A stretch of DNA of 50,035 nt, taken from the NCBI RefSeq assembly GCF_023701485.1, contig NZ_JAMQBK010000065.1, positions 84,235 through 134,269 on the forward strand. Direction: 5' to 3'. Of this stretch, positions 9,766 through 18,440 are shown piece by piece (the first letter of the stretch is position 1; each line of letters begins with the position of its first letter). Origin of the DNA: Aporhodopirellula aestuarii. Lineage in GTDB: Bacteria > Planctomycetota > Planctomycetia > Pirellulales > Pirellulaceae. Below the pieces are notes generated by a model. It was not told the DNA's origin. It did no database searches and saw only the letters and a program-made list of their open reading frames with translations. Position numbers and translations under genes: made by a program.

Positions 9766-10193
9766 TGGTGTCCATTGTAACTCGATGCAACGATGCCAAA
9801 ATGTGCCGGGTAGACGCACATCGCTGGATGTTGACGGGTGTGTTGCTTGTCCACAAGGCTGTTGCTCGAGTTGCTGATACACGTGCGAGTCTTGTTGAAA
9901 CCAGACGTGCTATTGGCCATGCGAGATCGCGCTCACGTGGGGGCCACCTTTTCAGGAGAATTTTGAAAGGGATTTTGCGGTGGGAAAAGCAGACCCCGCC
10001 TCTGGGGTCGCGGGGCGTTGCCTTGTGGAAGACTCAGACGCGAGCGGTCGAGCTGGACAGAGTCGTACTGGAGTTTTCGCCTCTCGCGTCGTTGGGCTCT
10101 CAGAGGCTCTGGAAGCGGGTAACGCCTGCCATTCTCGATTCCGGGGAGACCTAATGACGTAAACCGAGCTAGGCGAAAAGTGGTGCGGTCCAG
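9766..10193. other. Intergenic region with hairpin and dispersed repeat
   Basis: There is no believable gene in this 428-base gap. It should contain the promoter of the sigma factor gene near 9770-9850, but no clear consensus is visible. A hairpin GACCCC/GGGGTC lies at 9992-10009. Copy B of the repeat found at 13-36 lies at 10113-10137. Confidence 0.5.
10113..10137 (-). repeat. Dispersed intergenic repeat, copy B
   Basis: The reverse complement of this segment matches 13-36 except for one inserted G. Similarity fades into the flanks (GTCTCCCCGG against GTCCCCCGAG). Both copies are intergenic and about 10 kb apart in opposite orientation. Confidence 0.55.
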
Positions 10194-11339
10194 TTAAAAG
10201 CCACGTTGCAGACCGGGGGTAATGTCGAGGTCGAGCGAGGCGAACTCTCCTCGATCGATCTTTTTCCACGCGATGGCGCCCATCACGGCGTTGTCGGTAC
10301 AGAGTTCGGGTGGCGCGATGACAAGGTCGAACCCGTCTTGTTGGGCTGCCTCGGTGAGTTGTCGTCGTAACCTGCGATTTGCCGCGACGCCGCCACCGAC
10401 GAGAAGTCGCCGCACGCCGTGTTCGGAAATCGCCCGTCGACTTTTGGCGACCAGTACGTCCACGACCGCAGCTTCAAACGAAGCGCACACGTCTGCTTTG
10501 ACGTCATCGGTAAGTTCGAGTGATGAGAAGTCCTGCCGGCCGGGGCCGACGATCGCGTACCGGACGGCGGTTTTGAGCCCGCTGAAGCTAAAGTCGTATG
10601 ATCCGTCATGCTGCATCGATCGTGGGAAAGCGAACGCCGAGTCGTTTCCCTGTTCGGCCCATTTCGCGACAGCCACGCCGCCGGGAAATCCGAGCGACAA
10701 CATTGTGGCGACTTTGTCGAACGCTTCGCCGGCCGCATCGTCGATCGTTCCGCCAAGGTATGTTAGGTCGATGGCATCGCGGCAAAGGTACAATGTTGTG
10801 TGACCGCCGCTGACGATTAGCCCGATTGCAGGATAAACGCTCGTGTCCCCCTTTTCGTCCGCCGCCGTCGTCACCGTCGAAGGTGACGTGGAATCCGGTG
10901 CAGAGTCTGGTTGCCCGGCTGATTGAGGGCTCGTTGTCGGTTGCCGTGATTGGCTTAGCTGGCAGGCGTACAGGTGGGCGTGCAAATGGTTGATCGCGAC
11001 GAGGGGTTTCTGCCACGCCATCGCGAGCGATTTGGCCGCGACGACACCGACGAGCAACGATCCGGCGAGCCCAGGACGATCAGCGACCGCAATCGCCTGG
11101 AGATCACTGCCGCTGATACCGGCCTGATGTAGCGAGGTGTCGATGACCGGGAGGATCCGTTCGAGGTGCGCGCGGGCGGCGATCTCCGGCACGACTCCGC
11201 CAAACTGTTCATGCAGCTTTTCCTGCGTCGCGATGCACTCGCCAAGCACGCGACCGCTCCGCGTGACCACCGCGGCTGCAGTTTCGTCACACGTCGATTC
11301 GATTGCCAGCAAAACGTCTTCGTTGCCGCATCCGCTCAC
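10194..11339 (-). CDS. tsaD: tRNA N6-adenosine threonylcarbamoyltransferase
   Basis: A 381-residue Kae1/TsaD ASKHA-fold enzyme that transfers the threonylcarbamoyl group to A37 of tRNAs reading ANN codons. The metal-binding motif is clear: NHLHAHLYA with His118 and His122. Other family motifs are IESTCDETA at the N-terminus, GLIVSGGHT near 173-181 and GGVAANRRLR near the end. Between the metal motif and the SGGHT motif lies an insert of about 40 residues (128-168) rich in Ser, Thr, Pro and Gln, which most homologues lack. Translation starts at a GTG one base after the thpR stop, so the two are translationally close. A Sua5-like domain for the preceding step is encoded at 38389-39669, although it looks degenerate. 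Confidence 0.96.
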   Translation of the reverse strand: MSGCGNEDVLLAIESTCDETAAAVVTRSGRVLGECIATQEKLHEQFGGVVPEIAARAHLERILPVIDTSLHQAGISGSDLQAIAVADRPGLAGSLLVGVVAAKSLAMAWQKPLVAINHLHAHLYACQLSQSRQPTTSPQSAGQPDSAPDSTSPSTVTTAADEKGDTSVYPAIGLIVSGGHTTLYLCRDAIDLTYLGGTIDDAAGEAFDKVATMLSLGFPGGVAVAKWAEQGNDSAFAFPRSMQHDGSYDFSFSGLKTAVRYAIVGPGRQDFSSLELTDDVKADVCASFEAAVVDVLVAKSRRAISEHGVRRLLVGGGVAANRRLRRQLTEAAQQDGFDLVIAPPELCTDNAVMGAIAWKKIDRGEFASLDLDITPGLQRGF

Positions 11340-11340
11340 C

Positions 11341-11991
11341 TTACAATTCCACCGTGTGCATCACGTTGTACGTCGGTCCGCGTTTTTCCAAGAAACTGCC
11401 GACGACCTGGACGCAGCGGGCGGTCATTTCACCGAGCGGGTCGTTTTCGTAACGTTGCCACATGTCGATGGCTGTTTGCGAAATTCGCCGACTGCCGCCG
11501 CGGGCACGACCGAGGGTGAGATGGGGAACATAATCGCGGGGTTCGCGTTTGAATCCCAAGGCCGCGTAACGGTCTTCCAATTGGCTGACCATCGCGGTGA
11601 GGGAATCGGTAGGGTCTTCGACCGTCGCGATGAGCACCCTTGCGCGTGCCAAGTCGGGTAGGAAGCCCGAACCGGTGAAGTTCAGCTCGAAGGGATCGAA
11701 TCCGCTGCAGACGTCGGCGGCAACATTGCAAATCTCAGGGATTTGCACGTTCTCGACCTCGCCGAGGAATTTCAACGTCAGATGAAGATTATCTTCGGGA
11801 ACCCACTTAATACCCATCGCGGAATTCGTCGATGGAGGCGAAACTGTAGCTCGCTTGTGCGTGGTCGACGTTTTTGAAGGTGTCGGCGATTTGGAGTCTG
11901 CAGGTTGCTTCATTTCGAGAATCCATTCAGACGCACCCTGGGCCAGGGATGCGGGTAATGGAATCGCGAGAAAGGTTCGAATGGTTTTCAT
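11341..11991 (-). CDS. thpR: RNA 2',3'-cyclic phosphodiesterase (LigT/ThpR family)
   Basis: A 216-residue 2H phosphoesterase. The two HxTx signatures are HLTLKFLGEV (His70) and PHLTLGRARG in the second half. Family members open 2',3'-cyclic phosphates on RNA or ligate tRNA halves in vitro; the in vivo role is unsettled. The start at 11991 gives MKTIRTFLAIPLP, the expected first beta strand. The open frame extends 112 codons upstream but runs through the divergent hydrolase region and is rejected. A Ser/Thr/Pro-rich insert occupies about 30-58, much like the insert in neighbouring TsaD. The gene leads a two-gene operon with tsaD. Confidence 0.92.
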   Translation of the reverse strand: MKTIRTFLAIPLPASLAQGASEWILEMKQPADSKSPTPSKTSTTHKRATVSPPSTNSAMGIKWVPEDNLHLTLKFLGEVENVQIPEICNVAADVCSGFDPFELNFTGSGFLPDLARARVLIATVEDPTDSLTAMVSQLEDRYAALGFKREPRDYVPHLTLGRARGGSRRISQTAIDMWQRYENDPLGEMTARCVQVVGSFLEKRGPTYNVMHTVEL

Positions 11992-12064
11992 GGCTGATAG
12001 TTGTACGACAAACCACGCCGCTCTTGAAGCGTCAGGGGGAAACGCATCTCGAGAGCATTCTTTC

Positions 12065-13177
12065 ATGGATGGTGCGATGTTAGACGGGAATTTTGCGAGA
12101 TGGATCCATGAGTTCGAGATTCCTGCCTTCGTCCCACACCGATTTTTGCGTGGTGGCCATTTGCAGACGCTGCTCGGGGCGCGGCCGGGCGACGCGCTGC
12201 GCCCGTTTGAAGCCAGCCACCGGCGACACATCATCCCGCTCAGCGACGGGGATGCATTGGCGATGCACGATGACGAGCCCGCAGGGTGGACGCCCCGAAA
12301 CGGTTCGGTGCTGATGATACACGGCATTTGCGGATGTCATGCGGCTCCTTACATGGTGCGGTTTCAACGGCGTTTGGGCCAGCTGGGCATCCGGACGTTT
12401 CGGCTCGACATGCGAGGATGCGGCGATTCGGCAGCTCTCTGTCGGTCGATCACGCATGCCGGCCGGAGCGAAGATGTGTTAGCGGCGATCGAGTTTATCG
12501 CGTCGGTGGTCAACGATTCTGCGAGCCCGATCGGTGCCGTGGGCGTATCGCTCGGCGGCAATCAGTTGTTGCTGACGGCCGGTCGTGTGGGCAATGGTGT
12601 TCACGCCGCGCCTTCGGGATGGGATCGGGTGGGGCCGATCTTGGCGATCGCGCCGCCGTTGGATCTGCAGCGATGCAGTGATGCGATGCAGTCGGCGAGG
12701 CTGCGGTTTTACAATTGGTATTTCATCAAACATTTGCTCCGCCGTGCCTCGCCCCAATTGCGCTCGCGGGAGGACTATCAAGAGATGCTTCGTCAGCCGC
12801 GGCCGCGAACGCTGAGGCAGTTCGATCGCAAAATCACCGCCCCGTTGGCCGGATTTGAAAGTGAAACGGACTATTATGGGCAATCATCGGCGGCCTCGGT
12901 TGTCGGTGATATCGCGGTCCCGACTTTAATCGTCACGTCCAGTGACGACCCTTTGGTGCCCGTGGAGTCATTCTCTCCGTATTTGGCGGGAACTGACGGC
13001 GTGGGGAGGCATGACGCAAAGAGTCGAGGTGTCGAGGACGGGGGCCGGCCGGTTCGGTTGCACGTCTCCAACGGCGGTGGGCATCATGGTTTCTTGAAAC
13101 GCGATCGGACGTCGTGGTCAGATGATTTGGTGAGCGCGTTTTTTGCGGGCGCGTTTGCAGCCCGTTCTGGTGGCTGA
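12065..13177 (+). CDS. YheT-like alpha/beta hydrolase
   Basis: A predicted 370-residue alpha/beta hydrolase of the YheT/AB-hydrolase group. The N-terminal FVPHRFLRGGHLQTLLG is typical of that family. The nucleophile Ser lies in GVSLGGNQ, the acid is probably the Asp in TSSDDPLVP, and the His is in GGGHHGFL. It is likely a cytoplasmic carboxylesterase of unknown substrate. The frame is open from 11855, overlapping thpR on the other strand; ATG codons at 11990 and 12065 are both possible. I prefer 12065 because the family motif begins about 20 residues later and the longer version adds non-conserved sequence. It is divergent from thpR-tsaD. Confidence 0.85.
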   Translation: MDGAMLDGNFARWIHEFEIPAFVPHRFLRGGHLQTLLGARPGDALRPFEASHRRHIIPLSDGDALAMHDDEPAGWTPRNGSVLMIHGICGCHAAPYMVRFQRRLGQLGIRTFRLDMRGCGDSAALCRSITHAGRSEDVLAAIEFIASVVNDSASPIGAVGVSLGGNQLLLTAGRVGNGVHAAPSGWDRVGPILAIAPPLDLQRCSDAMQSARLRFYNWYFIKHLLRRASPQLRSREDYQEMLRQPRPRTLRQFDRKITAPLAGFESETDYYGQSSAASVVGDIAVPTLIVTSSDDPLVPVESFSPYLAGTDGVGRHDAKSRGVEDGGRPVRLHVSNGGGHHGFLKRDRTSWSDDLVSAFFAGAFAARSGG

Positions 13178-13505
13178 ACATCACCTCACACACGATTACC
13201 TCGCCCACTATCTCCGAAGGCGAGGAGAGACGGCGTGCATCGACGACATCGGGATCATGTCCGGAGGGTTGGGGCACCGGTGGGAACGCGTGAATGTTCT
13301 TCCTACCCTGTGAAAAAAAATCGTCTGGGCTAATCTAGTGCTTCGTCCAACCTGAACTTGGGGGTTGCTTGAACCGCAGGGCTCGCGCCCCGCCGCTGAA
13401 AGACTTAGCGGAATACCGCAAGTCGTCCGGTCCCACACCGAGTTTTAGCACTGACAAAGCACGAGTGCCCCCGCCAGTCCTTTCCCCCACACGAGTCTTC
13501 ACGTT
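13178..13505. other. Intergenic region, small palindromes only
   Basis: No gene can be supported in these 328 bases. Two overlapping short stems are visible: CCGCT (13393-13397) with AGCGG (13407-13411), and GCGG (13408-13411) with CCGC (13416-13419). They could form alternative hairpins, but there is no T-tract. It presumably holds the promoter for the transporter gene; no consensus is obvious. Confidence 0.4.
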
Positions 13506-14804
13506 TTGATCACGCCTCCGCACCAGAGACACGCTGCGGCGATGGCGTTCATTCTGCTGACGCTGTTCATCGATATTTTGGCGATCGGGATCATCATCCC
13601 CGTGCTGCCCGAATTGGTGATCGAATTCGTGGGTGGTGACGAGTCGAAAGCCGGGTGGTATGTCGGGATTATCGCGGCCACGTTTTCGCTGATGCAGTTT
13701 TTCTTCGCCCCGGTTTTGGGCGCCTTGTCGGACCGATTCGGACGTCGTCCCGTGATCTTGGGTTCACTGTTTGGGCTCGGCGTCGACTTCATCATCACCG
13801 GCCTTGCGACGTCAGTGGCTTGGTTGTTTGTCGGTCGCTTTATTGCGGGTGTGATGGGGGCGAGTTTTTCGACGAGCAACGCGTACATTGCGGATGTTTC
13901 CACCAGTGAAAATCGGGCCCGCAATTTCGGTTTGGTAGGGATGATGTTCGGGCTCGGGTTTATTATCGGTCCCGCTTTGGGTGGGCTGCTCGGCGCGATC
14001 TCGTTGCGGTTGCCTTTCTATGTCGCCGCCGGTTTGTCGCTCGTCAATTGGCTCTACGGATACTTCGTTTTGCCGGAATCGTTGCCGCCTGAAAAACGCA
14101 GTTCGACGATCACATTGCGGAGCATGAATCCATTTGGAACGATCACCCGGTTGCGATCCTATCCGATGGTGTTGGGGCTCGCCGTGGCGTTCGTCTTCAG
14201 TTCGCTCGCCCAACGTGGATTGGAGAACGTCTGGGTGTTGTCGATGGGGTTCCGGTTCGGCTGGGAAGAGCAGACGAACGGTTTGATGCTCGCGTTGGTC
14301 GGCTTGATGGCCGTGATTGTACAAGGCGGACTGGTTCGCCCCGTGATCCGTCGGTTCGGTGAACGACGCACGGTGATGATGGCGATGAGTGTCTCGAGCA
14401 TCGCGTTCTTGTGTTATGGACTCGCCACGAGTGGTTGGATGATTCCCTGCATCATCGTGTTCGGATCGCTCAGCGGTTTGTCGGGGCCGGCGATCCAAAG
14501 CCTGATTACGAGCACGGTCGATCCGGCCGAACAGGGGCGGATCCAAGGAGCATTGACGTCGCTGTTGAGTTTGACGAACATCCTCGCGCCACTGATCTTC
14601 ACCGCCGGGCTGTTTCGTTACTTCACGCACGAAGATACGGCGGTCCGCTACAACGGCGAACCGTTTGCGGGAGCACCGTTTGTGTTCGGTTCGTTTTTGT
14701 TGTTGGTCGCTCTCGGTATTTTGTACCGCGTGCTCAAACGGTTTCCTGCCAAGGTCGCGCCGATCGAATCCACGATTCCGGCTACCCAAGAACCCGTGGG
14801 TTGA
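13506..14804 (+). CDS. MFS transporter, TetA-like drug/metabolite exporter
   Basis: A 432-residue major facilitator with about 12 hydrophobic helices. The start FILLTLFIDILAIGIIIPVLP and the loop 2-3 motif GALSDRFGRRPVIL are characteristic of the TetA/DHA1 subgroup. The second half contains GPAIQSLITSTVDPAEQG, also typical of TetA-like proteins. It probably exports a small molecule in exchange for protons; tetracycline itself need not be the substrate. The N-terminus is read from a TTG at 13506 (ITPPHQRHAAAMAF), which resembles the usual family N-terminus. An ATG at 13542 is the alternative. The stop is four bases before the next gene, so an operon with the SDR protein is likely. Confidence 0.88.
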   Translation: MITPPHQRHAAAMAFILLTLFIDILAIGIIIPVLPELVIEFVGGDESKAGWYVGIIAATFSLMQFFFAPVLGALSDRFGRRPVILGSLFGLGVDFIITGLATSVAWLFVGRFIAGVMGASFSTSNAYIADVSTSENRARNFGLVGMMFGLGFIIGPALGGLLGAISLRLPFYVAAGLSLVNWLYGYFVLPESLPPEKRSSTITLRSMNPFGTITRLRSYPMVLGLAVAFVFSSLAQRGLENVWVLSMGFRFGWEEQTNGLMLALVGLMAVIVQGGLVRPVIRRFGERRTVMMAMSVSSIAFLCYGLATSGWMIPCIIVFGSLSGLSGPAIQSLITSTVDPAEQGRIQGALTSLLSLTNILAPLIFTAGLFRYFTHEDTAVRYNGEPFAGAPFVFGSFLLLVALGILYRVLKRFPAKVAPIESTIPATQEPVG

Positions 14805-14808
14805 TCGC

Positions 14809-15807
14809 ATGCGAATACTCGTCACCGGTTGCAGCGGGTTTTTAGGCAGCGAAATTGTTCGGCAGTTGATCGATCGAGGCGATGAAGTCGTCGGTCTGTC
14901 TCGACGGGAAACGCCGGATCTGGTGCGTCTCGGGATGCAGCACCATCGTGGCGACTTGGCCGATGTCGACTATGTGAATCGCACGATTGCAGATGTTGAT
15001 GTGGTGATTCACACCGCTGCCGTGGCCGGAGTATGGGGGCCGTGGAAACACTTTTACGTCAACAATGTTGTCGCGACTCGGAACGTGCTTGCTGCCTGCA
15101 AAAGCTCCGGTGCATCGCAGTGTATCTACACGAGCAGCCCGAGTGTGACGTTTGCCGGGGGGCATCAAAGCGGGATCGATGAGTCGGCCGGGTATCCCGA
15201 TCGATGGCTGTGTCATTACCCACACACCAAAGCGATCGCCGAACAAGAGGTACTTGCCGCAGACAGCGTTGGTGGGCTTCGCACGGTGTCGCTGCGTCCG
15301 CATCTCATTTGGGGCGATGGTGATCCGCATTTGTTGCCCCGGTTACTCGATCGTGCCCGTTCGGGTCGTCTGCGGATTATCGGCGATGGCGAGAATCGGA
15401 TCGATACGGTTCACGTGACCAACGCTGCTTCGGCCCACGTCAGCGCGATCGGGGCAATTGCCTCATCACCGGAATCCGCCGCCGGGCGAGCCTACTTCAT
15501 CGCGCAGGACGAGCCCGTTCGGTGTTGGGAGTGGATCTCGCGGTTGTGCCAGAAATTTGACGCCCCGCCCCCGACCCGGCACATCTCTTATAGGGCCGCT
15601 TATGCGATCGGTGCGACGTGTGAAGCGGTGTACAAGGCTCTCCGTCGCCGAGAAGAGCCGCCGATGACGCGATTCGTTGCCGCGCAGCTCGCCAAAGATC
15701 ACTACTTCGACATCACGGCCGCAAAAGAGCGGCTCGGATATCGTCCAACGGTCAGCATGGAGGAGGGGCTCGACCGACTCAGCCGCGGCGAGAAAACACC
15801 CGTTTGA
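14809..15807 (+). CDS. NAD(P)-dependent epimerase/dehydratase (extended SDR)
   Basis: A 332-residue extended short-chain dehydrogenase. The Rossmann nucleotide motif is TGCSGFLGSEI (7-17). The active-site Tyr and Lys are in HYPHTKAIAEQ, preceded by the Ser in YTSSPSVTF. The sequence resembles the 3-beta-hydroxysteroid dehydrogenase/OleD-like branch, with a substrate that cannot be named. It starts at ATG 14809, four bases after the MFS gene, and the open frame before that lies within the transporter. Its last 29 bases overlap the convergent PilB-like gene. Its pairing with an exporter could mean production and export of one metabolite, but this is speculative. Confidence 0.86.
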   Translation: MRILVTGCSGFLGSEIVRQLIDRGDEVVGLSRRETPDLVRLGMQHHRGDLADVDYVNRTIADVDVVIHTAAVAGVWGPWKHFYVNNVVATRNVLAACKSSGASQCIYTSSPSVTFAGGHQSGIDESAGYPDRWLCHYPHTKAIAEQEVLAADSVGGLRTVSLRPHLIWGDGDPHLLPRLLDRARSGRLRIIGDGENRIDTVHVTNAASAHVSAIGAIASSPESAAGRAYFIAQDEPVRCWEWISRLCQKFDAPPPTRHISYRAAYAIGATCEAVYKALRRREEPPMTRFVAAQLAKDHYFDITAAKERLGYRPTVSMEEGLDRLSRGEKTPV

Positions 15808-17119
15808 GTTCGTCGAGGCTGGTCAAGCCGCGGGCGACGGACAGGACGGCTTCGGCTTGAATGCCCCGGTGTCCTTCGGCCCGTGCAATCGAGAACAACT
15901 TGCTGGCGTCACTTGTTTGGACCAACGCGGTTCGGAATTGCGGTCCGGGGCGGAGGAGTTCAAACACGCCGATGCGTCCGAAATAGCCGCGGCCACCGCA
16001 GACGTGGCAGGGTTCGATCGGTGCCGGACGTCCGTTCTCGTCGACCTGTTCTTCGATCGGAGGGGGAATAAACGGTTGATACATCACGGGCACGCGGCCG
16101 GCGGGGATGCCGAGTTGGGCGAGCAGTTGTGGTGGCGGTTCGAAACCAACTTTGCAGTTCTCGCACAATCGTCGAATCAGCCGTTGGTGTAGCACGGCAC
16201 CAAGTTGTTCAGCGATCAGCTTTCGCGATTCGGGGTAACGGCCCACGAACGACAAAAGAACCTCGATGGCGTTTTCGCCCGCGGCGCGGTGGATCACCTG
16301 GCGGTCTTCCTCCACCACCTTCTCCATGCACAGGTGCAATGATTCCGGTTCAGGAGGATTCGGGAACAACAGCACGTCAGGTTCCCGCAGCACCATCCGC
16401 TGGACCACTTGGAGTTCCGTTTTGCCGGTATCACCGCCGAATAGGTTCGAGGTGATGTTGATGATTTCCGGCTCTGGTGATTCGGCAGGTTCAAACGACT
16501 GGAAGTCGCGGATCAGCCGGTCGGCGGCATTGATGGCTACGTTCCACAGCGTCGTGACGCCTTCGCCTTTCTTGGCCGAGATCAAGACGACGTTGCCGTG
16601 GCCATTGAGTTGTTCCTTGAACTGCTCGACCATTTTGTCTCGCATGCCCAAGTCGGCGAGGCTGCTGAAGGGCACCTTTTCGGCGTCGAGTCGGCAGATC
16701 ACACGTTCGCCCGTGGGCACGCCCTGCGACTGAACCGAGAGTTGATATTTGTCTTTGTTGACCTTCAGCCCCATCGAGCCCTTTTGGGCACCACGCCGGT
16801 CGGCCGGATTCATCAAACAGAGTTGTTTGAGGGCGTAGAGCATCGCGTCGCCGCTCTCGCGGTCGAGCGGCGGAAGTTGTTCCCAGTTCCCGTCGATTTG
16901 GTAGCGAATCGCGGTCGCGTTCTGCGAAAAGTCCATCAGCACGTGCGTCGCCCGGGACTGGATCGCGTGACCCAACTGGCCGGCGGCGATTAAGTAGCCG
17001 GCGCCTTGGCGGGTGGTGATCAGCAATGCCTGGGCATCGGTGCGCGATTCCACGTTGGGAACGAATTCCACGGGTGCCGCGGTTTGCCATAGTTGAATTT
17101 CTTCGGGTGCCTGTGCCAC
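15779..17119 (-). CDS. GspE/PilB-like protein with degenerate ATPase motifs
   Basis: A 446-residue member of the type II secretion/type IV pilus ATPase superfamily by overall layout. It has an N-terminal domain (about 30-150), a RecA-like core, and a zinc site formed by Cys319, Cys322, Cys371 and Cys374, the last pair followed by GGRGYFGRIGVFELL. That C-terminal part is classic PilB/GspE. The core however lacks the catalytic motifs. The Walker A region reads SAKKGEGVTT (181-190) without the Lys; the Walker B region reads EPDVLLFPNPPE (246-257) instead of DPDxxxxGExRD; the His box reads DRQVIHRAAG (272-281). It is read from GTG at 17119, directly after the pilT stop. It is probably a non-hydrolysing partner of an ATPase, perhaps PilT. 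Confidence 0.85.
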   Translation of the reverse strand: MAQAPEEIQLWQTAAPVEFVPNVESRTDAQALLITTRQGAGYLIAAGQLGHAIQSRATHVLMDFSQNATAIRYQIDGNWEQLPPLDRESGDAMLYALKQLCLMNPADRRGAQKGSMGLKVNKDKYQLSVQSQGVPTGERVICRLDAEKVPFSSLADLGMRDKMVEQFKEQLNGHGNVVLISAKKGEGVTTLWNVAINAADRLIRDFQSFEPAESPEPEIINITSNLFGGDTGKTELQVVQRMVLREPDVLLFPNPPEPESLHLCMEKVVEEDRQVIHRAAGENAIEVLLSFVGRYPESRKLIAEQLGAVLHQRLIRRLCENCKVGFEPPPQLLAQLGIPAGRVPVMYQPFIPPPIEEQVDENGRPAPIEPCHVCGGRGYFGRIGVFELLRPGPQFRTALVQTSDASKLFSIARAEGHRGIQAEAVLSVARGLTSLDELKRVFSRRG

Positions 17120-18325
17120 TTAGATAATCCCTGGAGCTTTGACATCGATGCCTTTGAGCGACATCTTCAGTGAGTCTTTGTTTGGAGCGACAGCAAATGC
17201 GGTCGGACGATCAATCAAGTCATCGTCAATTAATTGTTTCAAACTCATGGTGAAATCCTGCATTCCGTCCTCGGCACCGATCCGGATCGCATCGGGCAGT
17301 TTACTGTCATGCCCTTCGAGAACGAGTTTGCGAATCATCGGTGTGAACGTCATCACTTCGCACGTCGGCACGCGGGAGACGCCCGGGCGGATACTGCGGA
17401 GGAGTTTCTGAGCAACGATACCTTTCATATTCATCGCGATCGCCCCGCGGATTGCTCGGTGCATTTCCTCGGGGAAGAGGTCGAGAATACGACCGATGCA
17501 CGTCGACGCACTTGCCGCGTGAATGGTCCCGAACACCAAGTGACCGGTTTCGGCGGCGTGGATCGCGGTCATGAATGTTTCTTCATCCCGGAGCTCACCG
17601 ACGAGGATGATGTCGGGGTCTTCCCGCACCGCGTGTTTCATCCCGACGGAAAAGTCGACGACGTCTTGGCCGATCTCGCGTTGGTTGATCAGCGATTTGT
17701 CTTCGGTGAAGATAAATTCGATCGGGTCTTCAAGGGTGAGGATGTGTTTGCGGTAGATGCTGTTGATGTAGTTCAGCATCGAACCGATCGTGGTACTTTT
17801 TCCCGAACCCGTCACACCGGCGAGCAGCACCATGCCCTGTTCGTAGTGACAGAGTTTCTCGATCGAATCGGGAAGATAGAGCCCTTTGAAATCGGGGATG
17901 AAATTGCTAATCCGCCGTGCAACCAGCCCGATATTTCCCAGCGATTTGAGCATGTTGATCCGGAAACGCCACCGGACGCCGTCGACTTGGCATTGATACG
18001 AAAAGTCAGCCCCGCCCTCTTCTTCAAAGATGATGAGGTTGCGTTCGTCCATCATCGGCAGAAGGAGACGGACCATCTCTTCGGCTTCGATCGGGCCTCG
18101 GTTGAGCGGTTTGAGTTCGCCGCCGACGCGGACCATCGGCGGTTGGCCGACTTTCATGTGAAGGTCAGAGCCTTCGAGTTTCACCAACGCTCGGAAAATC
18201 TTGTCGACCTCGAGTTCGGTCGACTCTTTGAGCAAGGAGCTTTTTAGTCGAGCGGCGACCGCTTCTGCTGACATATCTCGACCGCCCACAACAGGGGCCG
18301 CTTTGGCAGGTTTTCCGTGTGACAT
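17120..18325 (-). CDS. pilT: Twitching motility / pilus retraction ATPase PilT
   Basis: A 401-residue hexameric ATPase of the PilT family. Walker A is GVTGSGKST (170-178), the Asp box includes LEDPIEF (198-204), Walker B is EDPDIILVGELRD (235-247) and the His box is GHLVFGTIHAASA from 261. PilT powers depolymerisation of type IV pili from the cytoplasmic side of the inner membrane. It carries about 40 extra residues at the N-terminus compared with typical PilT. It is directly followed, without a gap, by a PilB/GspE-like gene that lacks these motifs. No pilin or platform-protein genes are present, so the rest of the machine must be encoded elsewhere. Confidence 0.94.
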   Translation of the reverse strand: MSHGKPAKAAPVVGGRDMSAEAVAARLKSSLLKESTELEVDKIFRALVKLEGSDLHMKVGQPPMVRVGGELKPLNRGPIEAEEMVRLLLPMMDERNLIIFEEEGGADFSYQCQVDGVRWRFRINMLKSLGNIGLVARRISNFIPDFKGLYLPDSIEKLCHYEQGMVLLAGVTGSGKSTTIGSMLNYINSIYRKHILTLEDPIEFIFTEDKSLINQREIGQDVVDFSVGMKHAVREDPDIILVGELRDEETFMTAIHAAETGHLVFGTIHAASASTCIGRILDLFPEEMHRAIRGAIAMNMKGIVAQKLLRSIRPGVSRVPTCEVMTFTPMIRKLVLEGHDSKLPDAIRIGAEDGMQDFTMSLKQLIDDDLIDRPTAFAVAPNKDSLKMSLKGIDVKAPGII

Positions 18326-18440
18326 GTGTTAAGGCCGAACCGGCGGGAAGAGAGCGAAAGAGTGAGGAGGGCTTAGCTTAGTTGATTGTAGGACGTCTGC
18401 GAGAGGAAAGTAGGAGGCTGACGACGAGACGGTTTGTGTA

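Noticed and set aside
11855-12064. An N-terminal extension of the YheT-like hydrolase
   Set aside because: The extension overlaps the start of thpR on the other strand and contains no conserved hydrolase sequence. A start at 12065 fits the family.
13812-14825. A 337-codon open frame opposite the MFS transporter
   Set aside because: It has the same Arg/His/Gln-rich antisense pattern and no recognisable domain.
17234-18247. A 337-codon open frame on the plus strand opposite pilT
   Set aside because: It is a mirror of a well-supported gene. The protein is His/Asp/Glu-rich and low in hydrophobic order, as expected for antisense frames in this GC range, and has no ribosome site or family match.
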